A stretch of DNA of 42,854 bases, taken from positions 1-42,854 of the forward strand of contig NZ_JANXWG010000122.1 of the NCBI RefSeq assembly GCF_025351285.1, read 5' to 3'. This document shows, in pieces, positions 27,761 to 37,136 of the stretch. This DNA is from Novosphingobium sp. GTDB taxonomy: Bacteria > Pseudomonadota > Alphaproteobacteria > Sphingomonadales > Sphingomonadaceae. The stretch's first letter is position 1. Each line of letters opens with the position of its first letter. The translations under genes were made by a program, and so were the position numbers. The notes beneath the pieces were generated by a model that saw only the letters and a list, made by a program, of their open reading frames with translations, did no database searches and was not told the DNA's origin.

Positions 27761-28141
27761 TCACGCAGGCATTTCCCACAATTCGATCGGATTGCCTTCG
27801 GGATCGTGGATCCGCGCGAAGCGGCCCATCCCGGGCTGGTCCCATTCGGCGCGCGTTTCGACCTCGATCCCGGCGCCGCGCAAGCCTTCGATCAGCGCGC
27901 CGATCTGCGTCACGCGCAAGTTGAGCATGAACGCCTTGTCGGCCGCGAAGTAATCGGTATCGGTCTTGAACGGCGCGAATACCACCGGCCCGCCGAGCGT
28001 GGCCCACGACCATTCATCCACCTCGCCCGCACCCTCAGCCGCGCAGCCGCCGCCCACGCCGAGGTGCTGCTTGTACCATGCGGCAAGCGCGTCCGGGTCG
28101 GCCGAGCGGAAGAAAAAGCCACCAATCGCTTGTACCGGCAT
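27761..28141 (-). CDS. VOC-superfamily (glyoxalase/bleomycin-resistance-like) protein
   Basis: A 126-aa single-domain protein of the vicinal oxygen chelate fold. The N-terminal motif IGGFFFRSADPDALAAWYKQ and the C-terminal FARIHDPEGNPIELWE are characteristic, the latter with the metal-ligand glutamate. Members include glyoxalase I, dioxygenases and resistance proteins, and the substrate cannot be told from sequence. It is divergent from the fatty-acid hydroxylase-type gene, with 65 bp between the starts. Confidence 0.88.
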   Translation of the reverse strand: MPVQAIGGFFFRSADPDALAAWYKQHLGVGGGCAAEGAGEVDEWSWATLGGPVVFAPFKTDTDYFAADKAFMLNLRVTQIGALIEGLRGAGIEVETRAEWDQPGMGRFARIHDPEGNPIELWEMPA

Positions 28142-28206
28142 TGCAGCCTCCGTCTTGCTTTGGCGCCTTGTGCCACGCTTGCGGCCGCCCAGCCAAGCAG
28201 TTCGCG

Positions 28207-29016
28207 ATGGAATTCGTTAACCAGGCCGCGCTAGATCCTTATGTCATGATCTGGCTGCTTTTGCTTTGCCCCACCTTGGTCACGCTGGCCGTGCTGGTAC
28301 TGCTCGAACTCCGCCGGTCGGAAGCGGGCGACTGGCTGATCAACTTGCAGGCGTGGGCGATCCAGACCGGGGTCGCGCTGGCGCTGTTGCCGCTGATCCC
28401 GGCATGGCAGGCGCATGGGCTGATCGATGCGGGCAAGATACCGTTTTGGGCAGGGTTGCTGCTGTTCGTGCTGGTGCGCGACCTGGCCGAATACGTCTAC
28501 CACCGGTTGCAGCACCGCATTCCCGCGCTGTGGGCGATGCATTCGCTCCACCATTCGGACCCGGCGATGAGCGCGCTGACCACAAACCGGCACTTCTGGG
28601 GTGACCAGGTGGTCAAGCAAGTGACGGTGTGGTCGCTGGCGGCGATGCTGGTGACGCCGACGCCCGCGATGATCGGTGTTTATTCGCTGATTTCGCTATG
28701 GAACTATTACGTCCACAGCGCGCTGCCGGGCGATTTCGGGCGGCTTTCGTGGCTGCTCAACAGCCCCGATTACCACCGCCGCCACCATTCATCGCTGCCC
28801 GTACATTTCGACAGCAACTTCGCCGCGCTGTTTCCGATCTTCGATGTGATCGCAGGTTCCTATCACCGGCCTGCGGGGCGACCGCAGACCGGGTTCGACG
28901 TGCGGCCGCGCGGGGTTGTGGACCTGGTGCTGTGGCCACTGCGACAGCACCGGATTCCGGAACCTCAAACCCCCGGGAATCAGTCCATCGTCACGACGAC
29001 TTTGCCCACCGCCTGA
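28207..29016 (+). CDS. Fatty acid hydroxylase/sterol desaturase family membrane protein
   Basis: A 269-aa di-iron membrane oxygenase. Three to four hydrophobic segments are followed by the histidine clusters that bind iron: EYVYHRLQHRIPALWAMHSL with the next HHSD, a histidine near NRHFWGD, and YHRRHHSSLPVHFDSNFAAL. The family inserts hydroxyl groups into lipids, carotenoids or sterol-like molecules. No strong ribosome site is visible at the ATG. The last 37 bp overlap the convergent reductase gene. Substrate unknown. Confidence 0.88.
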   Translation: MEFVNQAALDPYVMIWLLLLCPTLVTLAVLVLLELRRSEAGDWLINLQAWAIQTGVALALLPLIPAWQAHGLIDAGKIPFWAGLLLFVLVRDLAEYVYHRLQHRIPALWAMHSLHHSDPAMSALTTNRHFWGDQVVKQVTVWSLAAMLVTPTPAMIGVYSLISLWNYYVHSALPGDFGRLSWLLNSPDYHRRHHSSLPVHFDSNFAALFPIFDVIAGSYHRPAGRPQTGFDVRPRGVVDLVLWPLRQHRIPEPQTPGNQSIVTTTLPTA

Positions 29017-29978
29017 CGGTTTTCCAGCATCGCGATCGCCTTGCCGCCTTCGGCCAGCGGGAAGCGCGCCGAAACGCGCGGGGCGATCTTGCCGGCCTTG
29101 AGCAATTCGAACAGCTCGGCAATGTGTGCGGCGTTCTTCTTCGGTTCGCGCACGGTGAACGCGCCCCAGAACACACCACAAACGTCGCAGCTTTTGAGCA
29201 AGGTCAGGTTGAGAGGCAGCCTGGCGATGCCGGCCGGGAAGCCGACCACCAGGAATTTGCCCTCCCACGCGATCGCACGGACCGCCGGTTCGGAATAATC
29301 GCCGCCGACGATGTCGTATACGATGTTCGCCCCATTGGGCCCGCAAGCGGTCTTGAACTGTTCGGCCAACGCTTTCGATTGCGCCTTGTCGAACGGCGGG
29401 CGGCCGTAGATCACCACGTCGTCAGCGCCGCATTCGCGCGCAACCGCGGCCTTTTCCTCGCTCGACACCGCCGCGATCACCCGCGCGCCATAAGCCTTGC
29501 CCAGTTCGATCGCTGAAATGCCGACACCGCCCGCCGCGCCGAGGATCAGCAGCACATCGCCAGCCTTGATATGGCCGCGATCCTTGAGCCCGTGGATCGT
29601 GGTGCCGTAAGTCATCAGCAGCGACGCGCCGGTTTCGAAGCTGACGCCTTCGGGCAACGGGAACAGTCGGTGCGCTTCGGCCACGACCTTTTCGGCCAGC
29701 CCGCCGTGCCCGGTCGAGGCGATCACGCGATCACCGATATTCCAGCCCGTAACGCCCTCGCCCAAGGCCTCGATCACGCCCGCCAGTTCGCCACCCGGCG
29801 CATACGGCCGCTCGGGCTTGAACTGGTACATGTCGCGGATCATCAGCGTATCGGGGAAGTTGATCGAGCAGGCGTGGACCTTGACCAGCACCTGGCCCTT
29901 GCCGGGCACCGGATCGGCAATATCGTCGAGGATCAACGCATCGGGTCCGCCGATAGCGTGGCTGCGCAGGGTCTTCAT
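28980..29978 (-). CDS. NADPH:quinone oxidoreductase family protein (MDR superfamily, zinc-free)
   Basis: A 332-aa medium-chain reductase. The N-terminal GroES-like domain contains SINFPDTLMIRDMYQFKPER and YAPGGELAGVIEALGEGV. The nucleotide-binding motif is LILGAAGGVGISAIELGKAY, and CGADDVVIY follows. It lacks the zinc-ligand cysteines of alcohol dehydrogenases, as quinone reductases and enoyl reductases do. It is the last gene of a minus-strand series that begins with leuC and lies 41 bp after another MDR-type reductase. Its real substrate is unknown. Confidence 0.9.
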   Translation of the reverse strand: MKTLRSHAIGGPDALILDDIADPVPGKGQVLVKVHACSINFPDTLMIRDMYQFKPERPYAPGGELAGVIEALGEGVTGWNIGDRVIASTGHGGLAEKVVAEAHRLFPLPEGVSFETGASLLMTYGTTIHGLKDRGHIKAGDVLLILGAAGGVGISAIELGKAYGARVIAAVSSEEKAAVARECGADDVVIYGRPPFDKAQSKALAEQFKTACGPNGANIVYDIVGGDYSEPAVRAIAWEGKFLVVGFPAGIARLPLNLTLLKSCDVCGVFWGAFTVREPKKNAAHIAELFELLKAGKIAPRVSARFPLAEGGKAIAMLENRQAVGKVVVTMD

Positions 29979-30019
29979 GCCGTATTCTCTCCCAATTCGT
30001 CGATCATAGCGCGGTGCGG

Positions 30020-31021
30020 TCAGTTGACCTTGAGCACCAGTTTGCCAAAGTTCTTGCCCGTAAACAGCATGTTGAACACTTCAGGGAAGCGTTCGATGCC
30101 CACTTGCACGTCTTCGCGGAAGTGCAATTTGCCATCGTGCATCCAGCCGGCCATCTCGGCCACCGCCTCACCCGCGCGATGCGCGTAAGTGGTGACGACG
30201 AAGCCTTCCATCCGCGCGCTTTGCACCAGCAGATTAAGGTAATTGCGCGGGCCTGGCGGCACGTCGGTGCTGTTGTAGATCGAGATCGCACCGCAGATCA
30301 CCACGCGGGCCTTCATCTTCAGGTGGTTGAGCGCGGCTTCGAGGATTTCGCCGCCGACGTTGTCGAAATAGACATCGAGGCCTTGCGGGATCAGTTCGCC
30401 GAGCCGCTGATCGACGTTTTCCGTCTTGTAGTCGATGCAGGCATCGAAGCCGAGTTCATCGACGCAATAGCGGCACTTTTCCGCCCCGCCGGCAATGCCG
30501 ATGACCGTGCCGCCCCTGATCCTGGCGATCTGGCCGACCACCGCGCCGACCGCGCCCGACGCGCCCGATACCACCACCGTTTCGCCCGGCTGCATCGCGC
30601 CGACTTCAAGCAGGCCGAAATAGGCGGTCATCCCCGGCATCCCAAGCCCGCCGATCAGCCGTTCGAGCGGCGCGACATCGGGATCGACCTTGGTGAACAG
30701 CATCGCCGGCCCGGTAAAATGTTGCGCCACCCCGCCCCAGCCTGTCACGGTATCGCCCACCGCGAATTGCGGCGCGTTCGATGCGGTAACCTGGCCGACA
30801 ATGCCGGCGCGCATGATCTCGCCAATGCCGATCGGCGGAATGTACGATTTGCGATCGACCATCCACCCGCGCATCGCCGGATCGAGCGACACAAACGCAA
30901 CCTTGACGGTGATTTCACCATCGCCCGGCGCGCGCACCGGTTCGGGTGCAATCGCGAAACAATCGGGTGTTACCATCCCGCTCGGTCGTTTGACGAGGCG
31001 GACTGTCGTGGTCTCGGTCAT
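30020..31021 (-). CDS. NADP-dependent oxidoreductase (CurA/leukotriene B4 dehydrogenase-like)
   Basis: A 333-aa MDR enzyme of the branch that reduces alpha,beta-unsaturated carbonyls. Branch features are the N-terminal VSLDPAMRGWMVDRKSYIPP, and VVSGASGAVGAVVGQIARIR as the NADP-binding motif. FDACIDYKTEN, DVYFDNVGGEILEAAL and RVVICGAISIYN complete the pattern. It sits 36 bp downstream of leuD on the same strand. Nothing ties it to leucine synthesis functionally. Confidence 0.92.
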   Translation of the reverse strand: MTETTTVRLVKRPSGMVTPDCFAIAPEPVRAPGDGEITVKVAFVSLDPAMRGWMVDRKSYIPPIGIGEIMRAGIVGQVTASNAPQFAVGDTVTGWGGVAQHFTGPAMLFTKVDPDVAPLERLIGGLGMPGMTAYFGLLEVGAMQPGETVVVSGASGAVGAVVGQIARIRGGTVIGIAGGAEKCRYCVDELGFDACIDYKTENVDQRLGELIPQGLDVYFDNVGGEILEAALNHLKMKARVVICGAISIYNSTDVPPGPRNYLNLLVQSARMEGFVVTTYAHRAGEAVAEMAGWMHDGKLHFREDVQVGIERFPEVFNMLFTGKNFGKLVLKVN

Positions 31022-31057
31022 GCTCGATCCTCTCCGGCGGGGGTCGGTTGCCCCCGA

Positions 31058-31651
31058 TCAGGTCGTACCGTGGGTCAGGAACGGACGGTCTGCAAGCACC
31101 TTTGCCTCATAGGCCGCGATCGCATCGCCGCGCGCCATCGTCAGCCCCACTTCGTCGAGCCCCTGGGTCAGGCAGTGCTTGCGGAACGGGTCGATTTCAA
31201 AGCTGAAACGGTCCTGGAACGGCGTCGTCACGGTTTGCGTTTCGAGGTCGATGTGAACCGGATCGGTCTGCGCCACCACCATCAGCCGGTCGATCGCTTC
31301 TTGCGGCAGGGCCACCGCCAGGATGCCGTTCTTGAAGGCATTGCCCGCAAAAATGTCCGAAAAGCTTGGCGCGATAACCGCGCGCACGCCCATGTCGAGC
31401 AAGGCCCAGGCGGCGTGTTCGCGGCTCGATCCGCAGCCGAAGTTGTCACCCGCGATCAGGATCGGCGAGCGTTTGAACTCGGCCGAATCGAACAGGTTGT
31501 CGGGATCCTTGCGGATCGCTTCGAACGCGCCGCGGCCAAGCCCTTCGCGGGTGATGGTCTTGAGCCAGTGCGCGGGGATGATCACGTCGGTGTCGACGTT
31601 CTTGCGCCCGAACGGGATCGCGCGGCCTTCGATGGTGTTTACCGGTTCCAT
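31058..31651 (-). CDS. leuD: 3-Isopropylmalate dehydratase small subunit
   Basis: A 197-aa partner of LeuC that completes the aconitase-like isomerase of leucine synthesis. The start [20 protein letters not shown] and the signature [21 protein letters not shown] are diagnostic. Length is typical (about 200). In this window leuD is separated from leuC by four genes, all on the same strand with short gaps, so cotranscription is possible. Confidence 0.97.
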   Translation of the reverse strand: MEPVNTIEGRAIPFGRKNVDTDVIIPAHWLKTITREGLGRGAFEAIRKDPDNLFDSAEFKRSPILIAGDNFGCGSSREHAAWALLDMGVRAVIAPSFSDIFAGNAFKNGILAVALPQEAIDRLMVVAQTDPVHIDLETQTVTTPFQDRFSFEIDPFRKHCLTQGLDEVGLTMARGDAIAAYEAKVLADRPFLTHGTT

Positions 31652-31706
31652 GCGCGCGCTATAGCCGTGCGGCCGCGCGGTTCAAGGGCACACGACCCCA
31701 ACACGC

Positions 31707-31880
31707 TCAGTCGGTTTCGGGCGCATCCTCGGGCCGGGTCGGCTTGGCGGTGGCCCCGGTCTTGCGGCGCGATGCGTACATCAGCGCCGCGGCAAGCGCG
31801 GCCGAACCGACCGCGGCGCCCGCCATGGCGGCCATTCCGGTCCAGCTCGACTTGTCGGATTTTTCGGGTTTGTCGGTCAT
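31707..31880 (-). CDS. Small single-span membrane protein (57 aa)
   Basis: The ATG overlaps the stop of the upstream zinc-ribbon gene (ATGA), arguing that it is translated. It reads MTDKPEKSDKSSWTGMAAMA, one glycine/alanine-rich span (AGAAVGSAALAAALMYAS, residues about 20-38), then a basic and acidic tail (RRKTGATAKPTRPEDAPETD). No family is recognised. The coupling suggests that it works with the zinc-ribbon membrane protein. Confidence 0.6.
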   Translation of the reverse strand: MTDKPEKSDKSSWTGMAAMAGAAVGSAALAAALMYASRRKTGATAKPTRPEDAPETD

Positions 31881-33001
31881 GCGGGTTTTATGTCCACGCT
31901 GGCCGTGGGCTTCAAGACCGCGGTTGCGATTTCCGGTGGAATAGTGGCTTCTCCCGGTCCGGCCGATGGCGTTCCACACGTCATGCAGAAGCGGAAGAAC
32001 GCCATCTTGCGCGTGTTGCAAGTGCCGCAGTGGTTGAACAGCGTCATGCCGCAGTGGACGCAGAAGTTCGATTCGGCTTCTCCGGTCGTGGCGATCGGTC
32101 GATCGCAGCCGGGGCACTGGCGCGCGGCCATCTTGCGGAAGGCCTCGTCGTGGTTGACCTTGGCGCGGCGTTCGGTTTCGGCCTGCTGTTCGGCGGCCTG
32201 GCGGTTGGCGAGGTAGGTGCGCATGTTGCGGATCAGGAACATCCCCGCGCCGAAGGTCAGCACGATGCCCACCACATAACGGATATAGCCGCCGTAGCTG
32301 GGCAGATAGGGCACCAGCTCCACGAAAAACACGAACAGCGCCGAGATCACGAAACCGCGCGCGAGCGGCCAGTAGTCGCTCTTGCGCTTCTTCAGCACCA
32401 GCCACACCGCCACCAGCAGCATCGGCAGGGTCAGCGCCAGCCGCAGGCCGAACACGCGCAGTTCGGCCGCGAACCGCGCGCGTTCAGCGGCGGGTTCGGC
32501 ATCGGTGATGATCTTGGTCGATTGCGCTTCGAGCGCGGCCTCGCGCTGGCCGAGCGGCAATTGCTGCGCTTCGAGCGTGTCGATCGTGGCCTGGATCGCG
32601 CGTTCATTGCCCTTGAGCTGTTCGAGCGCGCGGGTGCGCGAGATGACTTCGGGGTCCTGCTGCGGATTGGTGGTGGCGGTGCGCGCGGCGATCCACGTTT
32701 CGAAGGTGTCGTTGGCGCTTTTGGAGACACGCTGCGCCTGCGTGAGCTGGAGCCGGTCGATCGCCAGCTTGTCGTCGATCACGCCTTTCTGCTGGTCGAT
32801 CGCGGCAATCTCGCGGCGGATGGCCTGCACCGCCGGCGGATCGCCCGCGACCGCTGGCCCGACGCGTTCCTCGACCACCGGCAGATCGCCGATCACCAGG
32901 TTGCCCAGCCCGATGATGAAGCCGGCAAAGACCAGGCTGACGATCCACAGCACGACGGCATAAGCGCGCTCGGGCACGCTGGCGCCCCTCATCCAGCTCA
33001 T
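31877..33001 (-). CDS. Membrane protein with coiled coil and C-terminal double zinc ribbon
   Basis: A 374-aa protein of unknown function. One span near residues 14-37 is followed by a periplasmic-type helical region (about 58-180) rich in Gln/Glu/Arg, likely a coiled coil. Two to three spans follow (187-203, 215-232 and 240-257). A basic linker leads to a cytoplasmic tail with four CxxC pairs: C296/C299, C314/C317, C325/C328 and C339/C342. These eight cysteines would hold two zinc ions. The name is only descriptive. It lies between the DNA glycosylase and leuD and overlaps the 57-aa gene. Confidence 0.75.
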   Translation of the reverse strand: MSWMRGASVPERAYAVVLWIVSLVFAGFIIGLGNLVIGDLPVVEERVGPAVAGDPPAVQAIRREIAAIDQQKGVIDDKLAIDRLQLTQAQRVSKSANDTFETWIAARTATTNPQQDPEVISRTRALEQLKGNERAIQATIDTLEAQQLPLGQREAALEAQSTKIITDAEPAAERARFAAELRVFGLRLALTLPMLLVAVWLVLKKRKSDYWPLARGFVISALFVFFVELVPYLPSYGGYIRYVVGIVLTFGAGMFLIRNMRTYLANRQAAEQQAETERRAKVNHDEAFRKMAARQCPGCDRPIATTGEAESNFCVHCGMTLFNHCGTCNTRKMAFFRFCMTCGTPSAGPGEATIPPEIATAVLKPTASVDIKPA

Positions 33002-33034
33002 TTGCCTACTCCCTCGCCGCTACAAAGCGGCACG

Positions 33035-33619
33035 CTACCGGTCGGGCGGGGTTGCAGCAAGCGGCGTCTGGCGATCGAGACATTGCGCCAGTACCGACCA
33101 GCGTGCGGCTTTCTCGGCAATGGACATCGCGGCATGTGCAGGGCTGCTCGATGGCAAGTCGATGAGCGCAAGGTCCGGATGCCCGGCCAGTGCACGGCGG
33201 CCGATCTTCGCCGCGCTCGCGCCGTTGAAGGACACCGCGCGCAAATGGGGCAAACCGGCCACGCATCCGGCCAGCGGATTGGTCTCGACCGCGCGCATCG
33301 CGGTATCGAGACTGCCCGGCCGCTGTGCCGAGGCGACGACGTCCCACAACCCGATCCGCGCCTTTGCCAGCACCCCCAGCCGATCGTCGTAATCCAGCGC
33401 GGCAAGATCGCGGCTCAATATGCCGCCCAGCAAGCGCCAGAACATGTTGCGCGGGTGGGCGTAATACCGATCCGCCGCCAGCGACGCATCGCCGGGCAAG
33501 CTGCCGAGGATCAGCAGTCGGGCGTCAGGCGGGATGATCGGCGCGATGCCGGACTTGCGGTCCGATCCAACCGCGCCCGGCTCACTTCGCAATCGGCGTC
33601 TCGGGCTCACGGTCCGCAT
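33035..33619 (-). CDS. DNA-deoxyinosine (hypoxanthine) glycosylase, uracil-DNA glycosylase superfamily
   Basis: A protein of up to 194 aa. The family-6 UDG signature is clear: LLILGSLPGDASLAADRYYA then HPRNMFWRLLGGIL, followed by GLWDVVASAQRPGSLDTAMR and SFNGASAAKIGRR, and a C-terminal LPSSSPAHA motif. Such enzymes remove deaminated adenine (hypoxanthine) from DNA. The ATG at 33619 lies inside the upstream gene (38-bp overlap). A GTG at 33610 is another possibility, and the conserved part begins only near residue 33. Confidence 0.85.
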   Translation of the reverse strand: MRTVSPRRRLRSEPGAVGSDRKSGIAPIIPPDARLLILGSLPGDASLAADRYYAHPRNMFWRLLGGILSRDLAALDYDDRLGVLAKARIGLWDVVASAQRPGSLDTAMRAVETNPLAGCVAGLPHLRAVSFNGASAAKIGRRALAGHPDLALIDLPSSSPAHAAMSIAEKAARWSVLAQCLDRQTPLAATPPDR

Positions 33620-34124
33620 TCCACGCTGCCCACTTTTCCTCGGTGCCGGGGTGATCGGTCGCGCCTTCGCGCAGACCGTCGCGGGTCTGGTCGGCCATGC
33701 CGCGCGGCAAGCCGCCCGAAACGGTGAACAGCACTTCCAGCCCGCGCAGCCGGAACGGCATGGGCGGTGCGGCTTCGGGGTGTGGAGGGCGGAAGGCCTG
33801 GAGCACGGTCAACTGGTTGTCGGCGCCGCTGAACAAGTCGAACGCCAGCACGTCGACCGGCCCCGCCGGACCATCGATCGCGGTCTGGCGCGACAGCACG
33901 CATTCGCTGAACTGCGCGCCCGTCGAGCCCAGGAACACACGTGCCTTCTCGATCTGTTCGGCTGGCGTGGGCGCATCGAATGTGACCATCCGCCGCTCTC
34001 CGCGCGAATTTTCGCACAGCGCCTGCGGCACGTAATGCTGCCCCGGCGGCAGATCGGCGGTGATCCAGAAGGCGTGCGCCATCAGGAACCCGGCGAGTTG
34101 CAGCGCGGCCGGCGTCAGCGGCAT
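33582..34124 (-). CDS. Hypothetical protein between leuC and the DNA glycosylase (180 aa)
   Basis: Its ATG shares one base with the leuC stop codon (TAATG), so it is translationally coupled to leuC. The sequence has a weakly hydrophobic start (LTPAALQLAGFLMAHAFWIT), then ENSRGERRMVTFDAPTPAEQ and FDLFSGADNQLTVLQAFRPP, suggesting a mixed alpha/beta soluble domain. I do not recognise a family. The coupling hints at a function linked with leuC expression rather than chemistry. Confidence 0.7.
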   Translation of the reverse strand: MPLTPAALQLAGFLMAHAFWITADLPPGQHYVPQALCENSRGERRMVTFDAPTPAEQIEKARVFLGSTGAQFSECVLSRQTAIDGPAGPVDVLAFDLFSGADNQLTVLQAFRPPHPEAAPPMPFRLRGLEVLFTVSGGLPRGMADQTRDGLREGATDHPGTEEKWAAWNADREPETPIAK

Positions 34125-35566
34125 TACACGGGCTCGCGCGTCAACTCGCGCACGTCGGTCAGCTTGCCGGTCACGGTCGCCGCCGCCGCCATTGCCGGCG
34201 AAACGAGGTGCGTGCGCGCGCCAGGACCCTGCCGGCCGACGAAGTTGCGGTTGCTGGTGGAGGCGCAGCGTTCACCCGGCGGCACTTTGTCGGGGTTCAT
34301 GCCCAGGCACGCCGAACAGCCCGGTTCGCGCCATTCGACGCCCGCATCGGTGAACACCTTGTCGAGCCCCTCGGCCTCGGCCTGGCGCTTGACCAGGCCT
34401 GATCCGGGCACGACGATCGCCCACTTGACGTTGGGTGCCTTGTGCCGGCCGCGCAGCACGTCGGCGGCGGCGCGCAAGTCCTCGATGCGGCTGTTGGTGC
34501 ACGATCCGATGAATACGTTCTGCACCTCGATCCCGTCCATCGCGGTACCGGGTTCGAGCCCCATGTAGGCCAGGCTGGCGCGCGCGGCGTCCTGCTTGGA
34601 AGGATCGGCGAAGCTGGAGGGATCGGGCACCACGCCGCCGATGGCGACGGTGTCCTCGGGGCTGGTGCCCCAGGTGACGGTGGGCTGGATCGTGCTGGCG
34701 TCGATCACCACCGACTTGTCGAACGTGGCGCCGGGATCGGTGGCGAGGCTTTTCCACCATGCCACGGCCGCGTCCCATTCGGCGCCCTTGGGCGAATAGG
34801 GTCGGCCCTTGAGGTAGGCGAAAGTCGTTTCGTCCGCAGCAATCAGGCCAGCGCGTGCGCCGCCTTCGATGCTCATGTTGCAGACCGTCAGCCGGCCCTC
34901 GATCGACATCTGCTCGAACACCTTGCCGCGGTATTCGATCACATGGCCGGTGCCTCCGGCGGTGCCGATCGTGCCGATCACGTGGAGGATCAGGTCCTTG
35001 GGCGTGACGCCGGGCTGGAGATCGCCCTCGACGCGCACTTCCATCGTTTTGGACGGCGTGAGCAGCAGCGTTTGCGTGGCCAGCACATGCTCGACTTCGC
35101 TGGTGCCGATCCCGAAGGCCAGCGCGCCAACGCCGCCGTGGCAGGCAGTGTGGCTGTCCCCGCACACGATCGTGGTGCCGGGCAGCGAAAAGCCCTGTTC
35201 TGGCCCGACAACGTGCACAATGCCCTGTTCGGCATCGCTGGCGTCGATGTAGCGAATGCCGAAATCGGGCGCGTTCTGTTCGAGCGCGGCCAGTTGCGCG
35301 GCGCTTTCATGGTCGGCGATCGGCAGGCGCTTGCCCGCCGCATCGAGCCGAGCCGTCGTCGGCAGGTTGTGATCGGGCACCGCCAGCGTCAGGTCGGGGC
35401 GGCGCACCTTGCGCCCGGCCACGCGCAAGGCTTCGAATGCCTGCGGGCTGGTGACTTCGTGGACGAGGTGGCGGTCGATGAAGACCAGGCACGTTGCGTC
35501 ATCGCGCTTTTCAACGACGTGGGCGTCCCAGATCTTTTCGTAGAGTGTGCGGGGTGTTTGGGCCAT
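34124..35566 (-). CDS. leuC: 3-Isopropylmalate dehydratase large subunit
   Basis: A 480-aa aconitase-family enzyme isomerising 2- to 3-isopropylmalate in leucine synthesis. The start [13 protein letters not shown] and [20 protein letters not shown] are typical. The 4Fe-4S cluster cysteines lie in [16 protein letters not shown] and in [13 protein letters not shown]. The length is close to family norms (about 465-475). It is the first gene of the minus-strand series and is divergent from the APC permease. The open frame upstream of 35566 is not conserved sequence. Confidence 0.97.
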   Translation of the reverse strand: MAQTPRTLYEKIWDAHVVEKRDDATCLVFIDRHLVHEVTSPQAFEALRVAGRKVRRPDLTLAVPDHNLPTTARLDAAGKRLPIADHESAAQLAALEQNAPDFGIRYIDASDAEQGIVHVVGPEQGFSLPGTTIVCGDSHTACHGGVGALAFGIGTSEVEHVLATQTLLLTPSKTMEVRVEGDLQPGVTPKDLILHVIGTIGTAGGTGHVIEYRGKVFEQMSIEGRLTVCNMSIEGGARAGLIAADETTFAYLKGRPYSPKGAEWDAAVAWWKSLATDPGATFDKSVVIDASTIQPTVTWGTSPEDTVAIGGVVPDPSSFADPSKQDAARASLAYMGLEPGTAMDGIEVQNVFIGSCTNSRIEDLRAAADVLRGRHKAPNVKWAIVVPGSGLVKRQAEAEGLDKVFTDAGVEWREPGCSACLGMNPDKVPPGERCASTSNRNFVGRQGPGARTHLVSPAMAAAATVTGKLTDVRELTREPV

Positions 35567-35610
35567 GCCCAGCGCCTTAAGCCCGGCCACCAAGGCTTTG
35601 CAAGCCCGCG

Positions 35611-35627
35611 TGAACCTGTAACGTTCA
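35611..35627. promoter_or_regulatory. Dyad in the leuC / APC-permease divergent region
   Basis: TGAAC-N7-GTTCA is a perfect 5-bp-arm inverted repeat in the 88-bp region between two divergent starts. It lies 28 bp before the permease ATG and 45 bp before the leuC ATG, a usual place for an operator serving either gene. Short arms make chance occurrence possible. Confidence 0.35.
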
Positions 35628-35654
35628 GTGCCACATTCACCCCGAGGAGCCTGG

Positions 35655-37049
35655 ATGACCGACACGAGCCAGCCGCAGCGCTTCACCCGCTCGCTCTCGG
35701 GCCTCGGCGTGATCATCCTGACGCTATCGGTACTGTCGCCCGGTGTTTCGATCTTTGTCAGCGGCGCCTCGATCATCCAGCAGGCCGGCACCGGCGCGGT
35801 GATGGCTTTCGTGCTGGGTTCGGCGGTGTGCTATTGCCAGACAGCGATGTCGGCCGAGCTTGGCGCAGCCTATCCCACCGCCGGGGCGGATTACGCCAGC
35901 GTCGGCCACGCGGTGGGCGATTGGGCGGGTGCGACGCTCTATATCGCCACGATGTTCAACATTCCGTTGTTTCTCAACACATCGGCGGTCGGCATCGCGA
36001 CGTATCTGCACCCCTTCGGCATTCCGCTTTCGGACAATGCGATGACGCTGGCGGTGGTGGCCACGGCCACCGCGCTGTCGCTGCTCAACATCCGTTCGAA
36101 CGAATACGTGACCGGGGTGTTCATGGTGATCGAGATTGCCGCGCTCCTGCTGGTGGCCGGTATCGGCGCGTGGCATTTTCATCCGCAGTCGGTCGCGCAA
36201 GTGCTCCACCCGCAGCGCGTGGTCGATGGCGCCTGGATCGCGGCGGGGGTCGGCGTAGTCGGGATCGCGGTCAACAATGCCTCGTGGGCGCTCGCCGGGT
36301 CGAGGCAGGCGCTGTTCTTCAGCGAGGACATGAAACACCCGCGCACGATCGGGCGGATCATCATGCTCAGCTTTGCAGTGACGGTGGTGCTGGAATGCGC
36401 GCCGGTAATCGGAGTGATCGCGGGCGCGAAGGACCTGCACGTTGTGCTGGCCAGCCCGTCGGTATTCGAGACTTTCCTGACGCAGTACCTGCCGCCGTTC
36501 ATGCTGCAATTCGTGTCGCTGGCGATTGCGCTGGCGATCTTCAATGCGTGCCTGGCCGGCTTTGTCGGGATCGGGCGCCAGGTTTTCAGCATGGCACGCA
36601 CCCGATTGTTCGCCGCGCCGATCAACGCCGCGCTGATGCGGTTGACCCCGCGCAGCGAAGCACCGTGGGTGGCAATCCTGGCGATCGGGGGGAGCACCGC
36701 CATCGCGACTTATATCCCGCTGTTCTTCAAGATCCTGCTGCTTTCGGGTGGATATACATTCCTCACCGCGTTTTACGTGTTCGGGGTGTTCAGGGGCCGC
36801 AAGACCGGCCGCACCGGCCACCACGATTACCGCACGCCCGCGTTTCCGCTGATCCCCGCATTGGGCGTGCTGGTCGTGGTCGGCGAGATCGTGGTGCTGT
36901 GGCTCGACGCAGATGCGGGGCGCAAATCGCTGTTCATCACCGCCGGGCTCTATGCCGCTGCGTATTCGTATTACCGGTTCGTGCTGGCGCGAAGGCCGGG
37001 CGGGTGGGCGCTGACCGGACCTGCCGATATCGACGCAGATACGCGCTGA
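35655..37049 (+). CDS. APC-family amino acid permease
   Basis: A 464-aa transporter with about twelve membrane spans. Family features are the first helix [20 protein letters not shown] with an unwound SPG-type motif, [20 protein letters not shown] (the classical glutamate/GADY segment), and the later [20 protein letters not shown] segment typical of basic and neutral amino acid permeases. A GAGGAG ribosome site precedes the ATG. The substrate is not predictable. It is divergent from leuC, so a branched-chain amino acid or a precursor is a guess only. Confidence 0.92.
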   Translation: MTDTSQPQRFTRSLSGLGVIILTLSVLSPGVSIFVSGASIIQQAGTGAVMAFVLGSAVCYCQTAMSAELGAAYPTAGADYASVGHAVGDWAGATLYIATMFNIPLFLNTSAVGIATYLHPFGIPLSDNAMTLAVVATATALSLLNIRSNEYVTGVFMVIEIAALLLVAGIGAWHFHPQSVAQVLHPQRVVDGAWIAAGVGVVGIAVNNASWALAGSRQALFFSEDMKHPRTIGRIIMLSFAVTVVLECAPVIGVIAGAKDLHVVLASPSVFETFLTQYLPPFMLQFVSLAIALAIFNACLAGFVGIGRQVFSMARTRLFAAPINAALMRLTPRSEAPWVAILAIGGSTAIATYIPLFFKILLLSGGYTFLTAFYVFGVFRGRKTGRTGHHDYRTPAFPLIPALGVLVVVGEIVVLWLDADAGRKSLFITAGLYAAAYSYYRFVLARRPGGWALTGPADIDADTR

Positions 37050-37057
37050 AACGGGAC

Positions 37058-37099
37058 GGGCGCGCCCTCTCCGTCTGGGTAGACGGAAAAGACGCGCCC
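37058..37099. terminator. Nested hairpin between convergent genes, probable bidirectional terminator
   Basis: The inner stem TCCGTCT/AGACGGA (37070-37076 and 37081-37087, loop GGGT) is nested in an outer stem GGGCGCG/CGCGCCC (37058-37064 and 37093-37099). It lies between the permease stop and the stop of the convergent secreted-protein gene. The T-tract is weak on both strands. Confidence 0.55.
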
Positions 37100-37136
37100 G
37101 CGAACACTACTCGGCAGGAGGCTGTCCCATTCGGGT

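Noticed and set aside
30014..33727. 1237-codon plus-strand open frame opposite leuD and neighbours
   Set aside because: Antisense shadow; it crosses several well-supported minus-strand genes and shows no domain.
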